Shown here: positions 53,101 through 61,292 of the stretch, piece after piece | Position numbering within the stretch: the first letter of the stretch is position 1 | How the letters are laid out: every line of letters starts with the position of its first letter | NCBI GenBank assembly: GCA_965229685.1 | Contig: OZ245920.1 | Span: 186,001 to 250,000 of the forward strand | Direction: 5' to 3' | Source: Pacificispira sp033344895 | GTDB lineage: Bacteria; Pseudomonadota; Alphaproteobacteria; UBA8366; Aestuariispiraceae | Length of the DNA stretch: 64,000 bases | Translations under genes and position numbers: made by a program | Notes under the pieces: generated by a model | The model's database searches: none | The model's input: only the letters and a program-made list of their open reading frames with translations | Told to the model about the DNA's origin: nothing

Positions 53101-53482
53101 GGGAACCCTTCCGGGCTTCCGCGACATCTTCGAGATACAGTTCGCACTGCCCCTTGGGCGCACGGCGCTTCCCGACGGTCAGCAGGCGGCACAGGCGGCC
53201 ATAGGCGGCGCGATCCGTTGGGTAGCACAGCAGTGAGGGGGCGTCCGCCAGATCGAGCCGAACGCCGGGATGAAAGGCGATGCCGTGATCCTGCGCGGCC
53301 ATATGGGCGCGAACCACGCCGGCGAAACTGTTGCGGTCAGTCACGCCGATCGCGGTCAGCCCCTTGTCACGGGCGGCCCGGACCAGTTCTTCGCCATGTG
53401 ATGCGCCGCGCAGAAAGCTGAAATTCGTCGAGGTCTGCAGTTCGGCATAGGCGGGAGGCGGGGTGCGGGACGGTCCGGTCAT
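50138..53482 (-). CDS. dnaE2: Error-prone DNA polymerase III alpha, DnaE2
   Basis: A 1114-aa C-family polymerase. It begins YAELQTSTNFSFLRGASHGEELV, the PHP domain start of DnaE2. The palm catalytic region reads PPDIDVDFEHERREEV, with IEWDKDDIDALGILKVDVLGLGML further on. GFPESHAASFALLVYVSAWLKCHHPDVF and the C-terminal OB domain (AGLVIVRQRPGTAAGVVFLTLEDETGLANIVVW) are also typical. It carries out SOS-induced translesion synthesis with ImuA and ImuB. The ATG at 53482 overlaps the imuB stop (ATGA) and is preferred to an upstream in-frame start. Length fits the family (1040-1150 aa). Confidence 0.95.
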   Translation of the reverse strand: MTGPSRTPPPAYAELQTSTNFSFLRGASHGEELVRAARDKGLTAIGVTDRNSFAGVVRAHMAAQDHGIAFHPGVRLDLADAPSLLCYPTDRAAYGRLCRLLTVGKRRAPKGQCELYLEDVAEARKGSLFIAVQPTRPCPDFAERLPELKGAFGENLYLAIGRFYDGFDRARLEFTEWAEREWAIRPVVTNDVHMHNPARKPLLDTITCIREGCRLEDAGFRLFPNAERHVKSPAEMAALFPDHPGWLARSVEIAERCRFSLSELRYEYPDENGDDGESPADRLARLTWEGARRRYPDGIPSKVRTGISEELRLVAHLKFEPYFLTVHDIVSFARSEGILCQGRGSAANSTVCYCLGITEVDPATHNLLFARFVSEQRGEPPDIDVDFEHERREEVIQYIYRRYGRERAGLTATVISYRSRSAVREVGRVFGLSEDSLNKLSRTVWGSGSSGVDPDHVREAGLDPDDPRLRTVLGLSAELIGFPRHLSQHVGGFVITRGPLVELSPVANAAMKDRTTIEWDKDDIDALGILKVDVLGLGMLTCIRKSFDLLRSHKGLARDMASFRAANDSATYAMLQKADSIGVFQVESRAQMSMLPRLRPATLYDLVVEVAIVRPGPIQGGMVHPYLKRRQGKEPITYPSGALKSVLERTCGVPLFQEQAMQIAIVGAGYTSEEADRLRRAMATFKRTGQIQDHRDKFLSGMAKNGYDPVFAEHCFKQIEGFAEYGFPESHAASFALLVYVSAWLKCHHPDVFACALLNSQPMGFYAPAQIVRDARDHGVTVRPIDVNHSTWNNTLETLDGENRHDDHSRSNQRHALRLGFRQIKGVSAADALAIVANRPDGGYQDLYMMARQSDLAPDILEKLADADAFASLGLSRREALWRARRFGTGRKASPGLPLFDALGGHAHNIGVSAEFGPERPVLLPEMSLGEEVVVDYSSLRLSLRAHPMSLIRGSLAQVGARTARELPTIGDGEKVTHAGLVIVRQRPGTAAGVVFLTLEDETGLANIVVWSKVFAAYRRILMTAPILGVEGKLQTEDRVTHVVANKLFDLTGLLDHTIGTLRFERRRIGHPRTLSLKAILPTTPAIQVTLQTLASLTTPTRQNPLKVDTHSFH

Positions 53483-55047
53483 GAAAACAGCCCCTGAACC
53501 GACCATTGGTCGCCCCGCGATGTCTGTTCCCGGCACAGCCATAACCGGCGCCCCTGTGGCCCGGGAACCCGGTAGTAATCGCGCAATCCTTCCACCGGGG
53601 ACCGGTCGAGCGCCTGCCACCATTCGGGCCACAGGCGTTCCGGCCCTTCCAGCCCGTCCGCCGGGAAGGTCATGCGGCGCCAGGTCACGGAATCCGGCAA
53701 TCGATTGTCGGGGCCGAGGTCGACCGCGGCCGTTTCCGGTCGGGCAAAGAATCGTAGAGGGCGGGGCGGCAGGTTCTCCGTTCCGTCCGCACCACCCTTC
53801 TGGGCCTTGCCGGGCGGGGTCAGTCCGGCCTTCCGGAACAGGCGGTCTGGACGATGCCCGGGCAGGATGCCGGGACGGTACAGCGCCTCGCCGCCGAGCC
53901 GGTGACCGAGCCGGTCCAGCAACGCGCCCAGCGCCAGCTTGTCCGGCGTGCCGGTATCGTTCTCCAGGTCGGTCTGGCGGGTTTTCAGGGGCTCGACCCT
54001 GCGAGCCCAGATCAGGCTTTCCTCAATGCCGAAGCCGGGATCCACCGCGGTAAGCCGGTCCTCGAGCAGGCGGAAAAGATGCGGCACGGCCACGGTCGGC
54101 AGGCTGGTTCCCACGGTCACGAAGCTGATCGTGTCGTCGACCCGCCGATATTGTGCGGCCAGTTGCCGGATTCCCAGCCCTTCCTCGCGCAGCTGAAGGC
54201 AGAGCTGCTCCAGCAGATGACGGGTGCTGTCGCGCAGCCCCGTACCGTCGATCAGCGGTTCCGGCCAGGATCGGCGGACGGAGTGAAGCCGGGGCGGCTG
54301 GTTATAGAACAGATGCTCGGGCAGACGACCCAGCAACTGATCCAGTCGGCGCAGTACATCCCCTCCGGCCCGCGCCGTCAGATTGGCGCGCGGCAGCGGA
54401 TACAGATCGGCGATCCGGTGCAGACCGAGCCGGGCCAACAGGTCCGCGGATTCTTCAGACAGGCGCAGCGCACGGACAGGAAAATCCGCCGCGACTTCGC
54501 GGGTTTTACCCGGCGGGATATGACCGCTTTCGGGATGATAGCGCGCGGCCGCCCAGGCGCCGCCCGGTGTATCGGCCAGCCCCAGCCGGGTTTCGAAGCC
54601 CATGCCCGCGACCTGACGGGTAATTGCCGCGGCCATATCGGCCTCGCCCCCGAACAGATGGGCGCAGCCGGTGATGTTCAGCCAGACACCGCCATCGCCG
54701 TAATCGGGCACGCCTTCCGGCCTTCGCTCTGCCGCGGCCCAGGGACTGTACCGGTCCGCCCAGCGCGATAGAGCCACCAACGCCGACCGGTCGCCGTCGC
54801 GTCGCGCGGGCAGAGTGATCAAGCCGGGATGGATCGCCCGGGCATCGGCCAGCGGCATGCCGGTATGCAGCTTGATCTTCAGTCCCGGCCGGTTGACTCC
54901 CAGAAGCCGGACCGCGCCGCCAATTGCCTCGGTCACGGCGAACGGGACCTGGTCCAGCCTGGCATCGATGTCAGGCGGCGGCCTGCGGATATAGCGGTCC
55001 GTCGCCAGCAGCGGCAGCCAGATGTAGAGAAACCGGTGTGCGGGCAT
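53479..55047 (-). CDS. imuB: ImuB, Y-family polymerase-like mutagenesis protein
   Basis: A 522-aa protein. The start (FLYIWLPLLATDRYIRR) and GVWLNITGCAHLFGGEADM are ImuB hallmarks; LNITG stands where many relatives have LDxTG. ImuB lacks the catalytic acids of true Y-family polymerases and acts as the hub linking DnaE2, ImuA and the beta clamp. The C-terminus ends QWSVQGLFS, with a QGLF that may serve as clamp-binding element. It overlaps imuA by 77 bp and dnaE2 by 4 bp, so the three are translated together. Confidence 0.92.
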   Translation of the reverse strand: MPAHRFLYIWLPLLATDRYIRRPPPDIDARLDQVPFAVTEAIGGAVRLLGVNRPGLKIKLHTGMPLADARAIHPGLITLPARRDGDRSALVALSRWADRYSPWAAAERRPEGVPDYGDGGVWLNITGCAHLFGGEADMAAAITRQVAGMGFETRLGLADTPGGAWAAARYHPESGHIPPGKTREVAADFPVRALRLSEESADLLARLGLHRIADLYPLPRANLTARAGGDVLRRLDQLLGRLPEHLFYNQPPRLHSVRRSWPEPLIDGTGLRDSTRHLLEQLCLQLREEGLGIRQLAAQYRRVDDTISFVTVGTSLPTVAVPHLFRLLEDRLTAVDPGFGIEESLIWARRVEPLKTRQTDLENDTGTPDKLALGALLDRLGHRLGGEALYRPGILPGHRPDRLFRKAGLTPPGKAQKGGADGTENLPPRPLRFFARPETAAVDLGPDNRLPDSVTWRRMTFPADGLEGPERLWPEWWQALDRSPVEGLRDYYRVPGPQGRRLWLCREQTSRGDQWSVQGLFS

Positions 55048-55699
55048 GATCGATCCTCCAGTCTCCGGGGCGTAATCCCTGCCCCCGTATCAGGCGTATG
55101 ACCGTTCCGTCGGGGCGGGACGCGACCCGCCATCGGCTGCGCGCGGGATTTGGCGGCGCGGAGACGCCGCGACGGGGGGCAAGTGTCAACAGGACGGCGA
55201 GGCAGCCGCCATCCTCGGCAGCGAGTTGCAGGCGTCGGCCGGCGGTCGTGTCGGGCGTCGGCAGTTCTGCGACCGCGGCCGCGGCCTGACCGGATCGCAA
55301 GACCTCTTCCAGGGCCCAGAATCCCTCCCGCGGCCGGGGCGCGTCGACAAAGATTGTCTGGGCGGCCAAATCGGCCGGCAGGGCAGGCGGATACAGTCGT
55401 CCGCTGTCCAGACTGTCCGGGGCGGCGATCCAGAAAAGCGGTTTTCCCCGGCCATGGGATTTCATGCCCTGCCGCACGATGGTCAGGGCGAAATCCGTGG
55501 CGGCGGCATCGCCGGGCAACCCTTCGACATGATGCAAGGCGGCCCAGGGGATTTCGACAATGTCTCTATCGCCGAGGGGCACGGGAAAGCGACGCGCGCG
55601 GGCGTCTGCCGGATCCGGGCGCCATTGCGCTTCGGCCTGGCGCAGGGCGGCGCGGGCGCGTTGGAAACGGTCGGATTGTCTCGCTTCGGTTCTCATCAT
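54971..55699 (-). CDS. imuA: ImuA, SulA/RecA-like mutagenesis protein
   Basis: A 242-aa protein with the ImuA pattern: DIVEIPWAALHHVEGLPGDAAATDFALTIVRQ, FVDAPRPREGFWALEEVLRSG, and RRLQLAAEDGGCLAVLLTL, followed by SRWRVASRPDG. It interacts with RecA and ImuB in the SOS mutasome. ATG at 55699 or 55696. Possible LexA-type boxes lie directly upstream (55700-55714 and 55742-55756). It is the first gene of imuA-imuB-dnaE2. Confidence 0.9.
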   Translation of the reverse strand: MMRTEARQSDRFQRARAALRQAEAQWRPDPADARARRFPVPLGDRDIVEIPWAALHHVEGLPGDAAATDFALTIVRQGMKSHGRGKPLFWIAAPDSLDSGRLYPPALPADLAAQTIFVDAPRPREGFWALEEVLRSGQAAAAVAELPTPDTTAGRRLQLAAEDGGCLAVLLTLAPRRGVSAPPNPARSRWRVASRPDGTVIRLIRGQGLRPGDWRIDHARTPVSLHLAAAAGDGPLYPQAAA

Positions 55700-55756
55700 G
55701 ATCTATTTTTGTTCTTTTGATATTCTGGAGTCAAGAGAAGAGAACATATAGAGTAC
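55700..55756 (-). promoter_or_regulatory. Candidate SOS (LexA) boxes upstream of imuA
   Basis: The alphaproteobacterial LexA box is GTTC-N7-GTTC. GATC-N7-GTTC at 55700-55714 (+) and GAAC-N7-GTAC at 55742-55756 (+) each match seven of eight fixed bases in one orientation. Neither is perfect. SOS control is expected for this cassette. Confidence 0.4.
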
Positions 55757-55992
55757 GATGCGTTGCCGAAGGGACTTCCATTCCCGTGTTACGGGTTTAC
55801 CGCCATGCCGAGGCGGCGATACAGTGCCGCGCATGCAGGAAGGATCGGGAAAGGAAGGCTGCTGATGGTCGGCCCATATGGATATCGACCGGAAAAGACC
55901 AACTGCCGGGACAACGACCATCTGCTGGAAAACCGGGCCGACCCTTGCCGCCGCGGTGGAGTGGATGCGGAAGTTCCAGATGCGCCCCTGTC
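55757..55992. other. Gap between imuA and the GNAT gene, nothing recognised
   Basis: The divergent region from 55700 to 55992 is 293 bp. Beyond the candidate LexA boxes at its left end I see no gene or structure. The GNAT frame stays open upstream but shows no conserved sequence. Confidence 0.4.
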
Positions 55993-56496
55993 ATGATGTC
56001 TGAGCGAACGAATCTTGTGCTGCGCGGCGCCTTGGCGTCCGATGTACCGGTGCTGGCAAAGATCTGGCATGAAGGATGGCAGGACGGGCATGCCGGGCTG
56101 GTCCCCGATAAACTGGCCCGAAACCGGACCCTGGACAGCTTCGCGGACCGTTTGGCGAATTCTCTGGCGCAGGTCCGTGTTGCAGAGCTCGAGGGGGAAA
56201 TCGTCGGCTTTCACGTGATCCAGGAAGACGAACTGAACCAGTTCTTCCTGGCTGCGGAAGCCCGGGGCCGCGGCGTCGCCGATGTCATGATGGCGGATGC
56301 GGAAGCCGGATTCCGGGCAGCCGGGCATGCGCGGGCATGGCTGGCCTGCGCCATCGGCAACGACCGTGCTGCGCGGTTCTATGAAAAGCAGGGATGGGGC
56401 CGGACCGGGGTCGTGACCAGTCACCTGCCGACGCGGGACGGTGTGGTTGATCTGGAAGTGTGGCGCTACGAAAAGATGGTGACGTCAGGGGGGTGA
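55993..56496 (+). CDS. GNAT family N-acetyltransferase
   Basis: A 167-aa acetyltransferase. GNAT motifs are visible: LRGALASDVPVLAKIWHEGWQDGHAGLVP at the start, VAELEGEIVGFHVIQEDELNQFFLAAEARGRGVADVMMADAE (motif A, with the R/Q-x-x-G-x-G/A loop as ARGRGVA) and GNDRAARFYEKQGWGRTG (motif B). It transfers acetyl from acetyl-CoA to an unknown amine. Start ATG at 55993 (or 55996) is chosen over the longer open frame because similarity to the family begins there. It is alone on the plus strand. Confidence 0.85.
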   Translation: MMSERTNLVLRGALASDVPVLAKIWHEGWQDGHAGLVPDKLARNRTLDSFADRLANSLAQVRVAELEGEIVGFHVIQEDELNQFFLAAEARGRGVADVMMADAEAGFRAAGHARAWLACAIGNDRAARFYEKQGWGRTGVVTSHLPTRDGVVDLEVWRYEKMVTSGG

Positions 56497-56530
56497 GGCC
56501 TGATGGGCGCGCAGGGCCGTTCAACGAAGT

Positions 56531-57433
56531 CTACGGCTTTTGCTGCCGGCGCAGGTCTGGTGCGATCGTGGCGACATGATCCCGCAATGCATGCTGCCAT
56601 GCCGGCATGACGGTACCGAAGGTCTGTTCCGAACCGGTGGAATCCAGGGCGCTGTAGCCCGGCCGGCGGGCCGGGCTGGGGAAACGGTCCGAGGAAACCG
56701 GTTCAAGTTGTGTGCAGCGGATGGGAATGCCCTGACTTCGCGCCAGTTCCAGAGTTTCCGCGATAAGGTCATATCGGCTGGCAGCCCCCCGGCAGGCCGC
56801 GTGATGAATTCCGCCACCGGTCGGCGCTTGTTCCAGAATACCCCAGATCATCCGTGCCAGGACCGTCGCGGCGGTCGGGCTGCCGGTCTGATCCGTCACG
56901 ACCTGCAATCTGTCCCTGGTCAAGGCGAGTGACAGCATTCGGTCAACGAAACTCGATCCGTATCCCGGTCCGTAAAGATAGGATGTCCTGAGGATCACCG
57001 CGTCGGAAAGGGTGGACAGGATTCGACCCTCAGCCGCCGCCTTGGTCCGGCCATATGCATTGATCGGTGCGACCGGCGCGTCCGGCTGAATCGGCCGGTG
57101 CGGCATGTCGCCGAAAACGAAATCCGTCGAAACATGGATCAGGCGCGCGTTGTTCTTGGCAGCCCATTCGGCCAGAACGGCGGGGGCGTCGGCATTGACT
57201 ATATACGCATCGCTTTCAGCGGTCTCCGCGCCGTCGACATCGGTAAAGGCTGCAGTGTTGACGATCCAGGACGGTCGCAACCGATCGAGAAGGGCCGGCA
57301 AGGTGGCCGGTTGGGCCAGATCGAATTCATTTCTTTTTGGTGCCTGGTACTCGACCCCGCCGGGCGCGGTCAACGACAGGGCCCGGCCCAGTTGGCCGCT
57401 GCGGCCGGTTATCAAGCCGGTGCCGCGGATCAT
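56531..57433 (-). CDS. rfbD: dTDP-4-dehydrorhamnose reductase
   Basis: A 300-aa SDR enzyme, last step of dTDP-L-rhamnose synthesis. The nucleotide-binding loop is GRSGQLGRAL at residues 10-19 (usually GxxGQLG), with NTAAFTDVDGAE, HVSTDFVFG and the catalytic YGRTKAAAE (YxxxK). The length is typical. It is last in the rfbBACD operon and starts in an ATGA overlap with rfbC. Confidence 0.92.
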   Translation of the reverse strand: MIRGTGLITGRSGQLGRALSLTAPGGVEYQAPKRNEFDLAQPATLPALLDRLRPSWIVNTAAFTDVDGAETAESDAYIVNADAPAVLAEWAAKNNARLIHVSTDFVFGDMPHRPIQPDAPVAPINAYGRTKAAAEGRILSTLSDAVILRTSYLYGPGYGSSFVDRMLSLALTRDRLQVVTDQTGSPTAATVLARMIWGILEQAPTGGGIHHAACRGAASRYDLIAETLELARSQGIPIRCTQLEPVSSDRFPSPARRPGYSALDSTGSEQTFGTVMPAWQHALRDHVATIAPDLRRQQKP

Positions 57434-57981
57434 TGCTCGATGTCACAGCGCGGAGCGTCGGCGAAGGATACGCCCCGCTGATCCTTGTCGCTGACGACCG
57501 GATTCGAAATTGGCCAGTCGATGCCGATCTCCGGATCGTCCCATCGGATGCAGACTTCTTCCTGCGGGGCATAGGCACCGTCGACCTTGTAGAAGACGAT
57601 CGTATCGTCGCTCAGCGCCTGATAACCATGGGCGAAGCCGCGCGGCACCCAGAAGCATTGCGGTCGCTCGGCGGTCAGTTCCACCGCCACCCATTTGCCC
57701 AGTGTCGGACTGTCCCGGCGCAGGTCGACGGCGACGTCCAGGATTGCCCCGTTCAGGACACTCAGCAACTTTCCCTGCATGGTCGGATACTGATAGTGCA
57801 GACCGCGCAAGACGCCGCGACCCGACCGGACGAAATTGTCCTGAATGAACGGGTCTGCGAACCCGCTCTCGGCATAGGCCTGGCTGTTCCAGGGAATGTC
57901 GAACCGTCCGCGATGATCGGGAAAGGAAGGGTGGTCGATCAGAAGCGGACCGGCCAGATCGTCGAAGCGGGAAATCTTCAC
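57430..57981 (-). CDS. rfbC: dTDP-4-dehydrorhamnose 3,5-epimerase
   Basis: A 183-aa cupin-type epimerase. Signature stretches are DHRGRF, FIQDNFVRSGRGVLRGLHYQ (catalytic His in RGLHYQ), VLNGAILDVAVDLRRDSPTLGKW, and FWVPRGFAHGYQAL. It epimerises dTDP-4-keto-6-deoxyglucose at C3 and C5. ATG at 57981 overlaps the rfbA stop. The length is typical. Confidence 0.95.
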   Translation of the reverse strand: MKISRFDDLAGPLLIDHPSFPDHRGRFDIPWNSQAYAESGFADPFIQDNFVRSGRGVLRGLHYQYPTMQGKLLSVLNGAILDVAVDLRRDSPTLGKWVAVELTAERPQCFWVPRGFAHGYQALSDDTIVFYKVDGAYAPQEEVCIRWDDPEIGIDWPISNPVVSDKDQRGVSFADAPRCDIEQ

Positions 57982-58868
57982 CGAATTCTTCCTTCGGAAT
58001 CGACCAGACGGCGTAGGTAGCTGCCGTAATCCGAACCGGCATACCCTTCGGCCAGACGGGCGATGCTGTCGGCGTCGATCCAGCCCTGACGCAAGGCGAT
58101 TTCCTCCAGACAGGCGACCTTCAACCCCTGTCGACGCTCGATCGCGGCAATGAACTCTGCCGCATCCTGCAGGGCATCCGGCGTTCCGGTATCAAGCCAG
58201 GCCGTGCCGCGGCCGAACTGTCTTACATTGAGGCGGCCTTCCGACAGGTACAGACGGTTCAGATCGGTGATCTCCAACTCGCCGCGCGCCGACGGGACCA
58301 GTTGCCGCGCCAGGGACGGCGCGTCGGAATCGTAGAAATACAGACCGGTAACCGCGAGGTTCGATTTCGGCTGCTGCGGCTTTTCCTCCAGCGAAATGGC
58401 CGAACCGTCCCGGCCCACCTCGACGACGCCGTAGCGCCCGGGATCGGCGACGGGATAGGCGAAGATGCTGGCACTGCTTTCTTGCGCACTGGTTTCCTGC
58501 AGAACCCCGCTCAATCCCTGCCCGAAGAAAAGATTGTCGCCCAGAATCAGGGCTGACGGCGCCCCGTCCAGAAACGGTTCCGCGATGGTCAATGCCTGGG
58601 CGATGCCCTCGGGGCGGGCCTGTTCGGCGTATTCGAAGGACAGACCGAGATCGGCGCCGTTGCCGAACAGATCCCGGAACTTCGGCAGATCCTGAGGGGT
58701 CGAGATGATCAGGATCTCACGGATGCCGGTCAACATCAGGATCGAGATCGGATAGTAGATCATCGGCTTGTCATAGATCGGCAGCAGCTGTTTGCTGATC
58801 ACCCGCGTCATCGGATACAGGCGCGTACCCGATCCACCGGACAATACGATGCCTTTGCGTGCGGTCAT
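57978..58868 (-). CDS. rfbA: Glucose-1-phosphate thymidylyltransferase
   Basis: A 296-aa nucleotidyltransferase. GIVLSGGSGTRLYPMTRVISKQLLPIYDKPMIYYP is the RmlA signature (GGxGTRL, then the Lys in SKQLLP). It makes dTDP-glucose from dTTP and glucose-1-phosphate. The ATG at 58868, inside a longer open frame, gives MTARKGIVL and an ATGA overlap with rfbB. Allosteric feedback by dTDP-rhamnose is known for the family. Confidence 0.95.
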   Translation of the reverse strand: MTARKGIVLSGGSGTRLYPMTRVISKQLLPIYDKPMIYYPISILMLTGIREILIISTPQDLPKFRDLFGNGADLGLSFEYAEQARPEGIAQALTIAEPFLDGAPSALILGDNLFFGQGLSGVLQETSAQESSASIFAYPVADPGRYGVVEVGRDGSAISLEEKPQQPKSNLAVTGLYFYDSDAPSLARQLVPSARGELEITDLNRLYLSEGRLNVRQFGRGTAWLDTGTPDALQDAAEFIAAIERRQGLKVACLEEIALRQGWIDADSIARLAEGYAGSDYGSYLRRLVDSEGRIR

Positions 58869-59962
58869 GCCTTGTCCATCTCTGCGACGCCCAGTCTTTC
58901 GCCGCCGTATCGGGCGGCCATCACGTCGCGCCACCAGGATTCGTTTTCAAGATACCATTCCACGGTCCGGCGCAGACCGTCCTCCAGCGGTGTTGAGGCC
59001 TGCCAGTCCAGATCCCGCGCTGATCGGGACGGGTCTATGGCATAGCGGCGGTCGTGGCCGGGACGGTCCGTCACATGGCGGATCTGAGCGGCATAGGACC
59101 GGCCGTCGCTCTTCCGCCGCAACGTATCCAGAATGGCACAGATCGCCCGCACCACGGCCAGGTTCTGTGCATCCTCAAAGCCCGCGAGGTTGTAGGCCTG
59201 TCCCGGCGTTCCCCGATTAAGAACGGCCGCGATTCCCGCACAATGGTCATTCAGAAACAGCCATTCACGACGCTGCAGCCCATCGCCATAAACGGGCAGA
59301 TCTTCACCATCCAGTGCGCGCGCAATCATCAGCGGGATCAGTTTCTCCGGGAATTGCCACGGCCCGTAGGTGTTTGCCGGGCGTGCCACCAGGGTGGGCA
59401 ATGCGTAGGTGCGATGATAGGCCCGGACGAAGGCTTCCGCCGCCGCCTTCGATGCGGCATAGGGCGAATTCGGCAGAATAGCGTCATCTTCCGTGAAGGC
59501 ACGCTCGCTGGCCGCGCCGTAGACTTCGTCCGTCGAAACATGCAGCAGGCGGAACGTGTTCCGCTCCGGCTCGCTCAACTCCTCCCGAAAATGGCCGAGG
59601 CATGCCTCGAGCAATTCGAACGTGCCGGTCGTGTTGTTCTCCAGAAAGGCGCGTGGCGCGTCGATGGACCGGTCGACATGGCTTTCGGCTGCAAAATGCA
59701 CGACGGCGCGGGGCCGCGATTCTCTCAACAACGCGCGCATTGCCGGGCCGTCTTCGACCGCCGCCTCGATGAAGCGGTGGCGCGCAACGGTGCCGTCCTG
59801 CGGGAGCCGCCGCAGATCCGCCGCATAGGAAAGCTTGTCCACCGAAATGACCGGATGACCTTCCGCCAGCAGCTTCCGAACGAAGGCCGAGCCGATGAAG
59901 CCAGCGGCACCGGTCACGAGAACGGTCGACTTTTCGGGGGCGCTCGTCATACGAGGGTCCAT
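58865..59962 (-). CDS. rfbB: dTDP-glucose 4,6-dehydratase
   Basis: A 365-aa SDR dehydratase. VLVTGAAGFIGSAFVR (NAD loop), HFAAESHVDRSI, LLHVSTDEVYG (catalytic TDE) and YAASKAAAE (YxxxK) are all present. It converts dTDP-glucose to dTDP-4-keto-6-deoxyglucose. It is the first of four genes, all overlapping by 4 bp. ATG at 59962 is taken; 59950 is an alternative. Confidence 0.94.
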   Translation of the reverse strand: MDPRMTSAPEKSTVLVTGAAGFIGSAFVRKLLAEGHPVISVDKLSYAADLRRLPQDGTVARHRFIEAAVEDGPAMRALLRESRPRAVVHFAAESHVDRSIDAPRAFLENNTTGTFELLEACLGHFREELSEPERNTFRLLHVSTDEVYGAASERAFTEDDAILPNSPYAASKAAAEAFVRAYHRTYALPTLVARPANTYGPWQFPEKLIPLMIARALDGEDLPVYGDGLQRREWLFLNDHCAGIAAVLNRGTPGQAYNLAGFEDAQNLAVVRAICAILDTLRRKSDGRSYAAQIRHVTDRPGHDRRYAIDPSRSARDLDWQASTPLEDGLRRTVEWYLENESWWRDVMAARYGGERLGVAEMDKA

Positions 59963-60034
59963 TCAGCACGTTTCCAGCAGCGCGAATGTGCCCCGACAGG
60001 GGAGTCCTGTCCACCGACCTGTCCAGGCGGGCGA

Positions 60035-60586
60035 TCAGAGATACTCCGTCATCGGCAGGCCGGTCAGGATGTCTTCCGGCTCCTCGTCCAGCAGGATCTC
60101 CATGTGGATCGACAGAACATGGGAAAGGCGCCCGTTCTCGAACAGTGGCAAATCAACGCCAAGAACCTTCAGGTGCGGCCGCTGATACTGGTCGAGATAG
60201 CCGCAGACGACCCCGATGAACGGGTCGTTGTACATGTCCTGGAAGTACCGGCCCTCGATCATGGTCCAGGCTTCGGGCGTGATCGATTCCTCGCCCAGAC
60301 GTTTGTTGGTGTAGTCGACGCCCCACCAATCGACGAGCCGTGTGCCCCACAGAACGAATCGGACGTCAAAAGGATCGCTTTCGATGCGGGCGATCGAGAC
60401 CTTGCCCCACCACCCCCTGAATTCAAAGAAGTCGAAATCCCGGCGGCCGGGTCCTCCGTTCTGGGGGTTCCACTTTGACTGCCAGGCGGCAACCAGGTCC
60501 CGGAAACGACCGAAATGCGTCGGATCCGAATCCATCGCGCAACGCCAATAGCGCCAGTTGGTCAATCTCTTAGCGTCAAGTGTCAT
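60035..60586 (-). CDS. PAS_5 domain protein
   Basis: A 183-aa protein of the alphaproteobacterial PAS_5 type: RYWRCAMDSDPTHFGRFRDLVAAW, WWGKVSIARIESDPFDVRFVLWGTRLVDWWGVDYTNKRLGEE, then LDQYQRPHLKVLGVDLPLFENG. A single sensory PAS fold without effector domain. Ligand and partner are unknown. The ATG at 60586 is preferred to an upstream ATG-less frame extension. It is 72 bp upstream of rfbB on the same strand and may be co-transcribed, so a link with surface sugar synthesis is possible. Confidence 0.8.
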   Translation of the reverse strand: MTLDAKRLTNWRYWRCAMDSDPTHFGRFRDLVAAWQSKWNPQNGGPGRRDFDFFEFRGWWGKVSIARIESDPFDVRFVLWGTRLVDWWGVDYTNKRLGEESITPEAWTMIEGRYFQDMYNDPFIGVVCGYLDQYQRPHLKVLGVDLPLFENGRLSHVLSIHMEILLDEEPEDILTGLPMTEYL

Positions 60587-60728
60587 TACTGAAACTTCTA
60601 TCCCAACCCGCCGGTCACGCCCTCCCTGTGACAACTATGGGACGGACTTGCGCGGGAGGCAAATCATGCGCTGCCGGTACGTGGCGCCCAAGGCTGAGTT
60701 TGACGGGGAATCCCGTTCCCGGCTCGCG

Positions 60729-60758
60729 TTGACACGGCGGCACGCAACGCACTATTTA
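60729..60758 (+). promoter_or_regulatory. Sigma-70 promoter of the SxtJ/carbamoyltransferase operon
   Basis: TTGACA (perfect -35) at 60729-60734, an 18-bp spacer and TATTTA at 60753-60758, 80 bp upstream of the SxtJ-like ATG. It is the best promoter match seen in the chromosomal part. Confidence 0.65.
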
Positions 60759-60838
60759 GGGGTGCGGGGCAACGAGCCGGGGGCGGATTACTGGATGCGT
60801 TCCGCGCTGATGCGATCAGGAATGGACGATAGAGCGCG

Positions 60839-61267
60839 ATGAGTGGCTTCCACGAAAGTTACCGCGATCACGGTATACAGAAAACGGCCACGGACCGGTC
60901 CTTTGGGATTGTCTTCGCGGTTGTCTTTGGACTGATCGCCGCGGCGCAGTGGTATTTCGAGCGCCCCGACTGGGCGATCGGTCTTGCGATTGTGTCAGGG
61001 GCATTTCTGGCCGCCGCCCTGGTCGTTCCGCGACTTCTGGCCCCGTTGAACCGGCTCTGGACACGGTTCGGCCTGCTGCTTCATAAAATCACGAATCCCA
61101 TCATATTGGGTGCGATCTTCTTCCTGGTCTGCACACCGATGGGGGTGGTCATGCGTCTGTTCGGGTTCGATCCACTGCGCACCAGGCTTGATCCTGCGGC
61201 GGAGAGCTACTGGATCGACCGTGACCCGCCCGGCCCGGCGCCGGATACGATGCCCAATCAGTTTTAA
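60839..61267 (+). CDS. SxtJ-like membrane protein
   Basis: A 142-aa protein with membrane segments at about residues 23-38 (GIVFAVVFGLIAAAQW), 46-65 (AIGLAIVSGAFLAAALVVPRL) and 85-105 (ITNPIILGAIFFLVCTPMGVVM). Its end, RLFGFDPLRTRLDPAAESYWIDRDPP, is typical of the SxtJ family. SxtJ proteins stand next to DUF5989 and a carbamoyltransferase in many genomes, as here. Function is unknown; it may support a membrane-linked carbamoylation step. Confidence 0.85.
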   Translation: MSGFHESYRDHGIQKTATDRSFGIVFAVVFGLIAAAQWYFERPDWAIGLAIVSGAFLAAALVVPRLLAPLNRLWTRFGLLLHKITNPIILGAIFFLVCTPMGVVMRLFGFDPLRTRLDPAAESYWIDRDPPGPAPDTMPNQF

Positions 61268-61292
61268 CGTATTCTTTTGGGGGAATTCGGAT

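Noticed and set aside
59054..60478. 474-codon plus-strand frame opposite rfbB and the PAS gene
   Set aside because: Shadow frame; rfbB motifs on the minus strand are complete.
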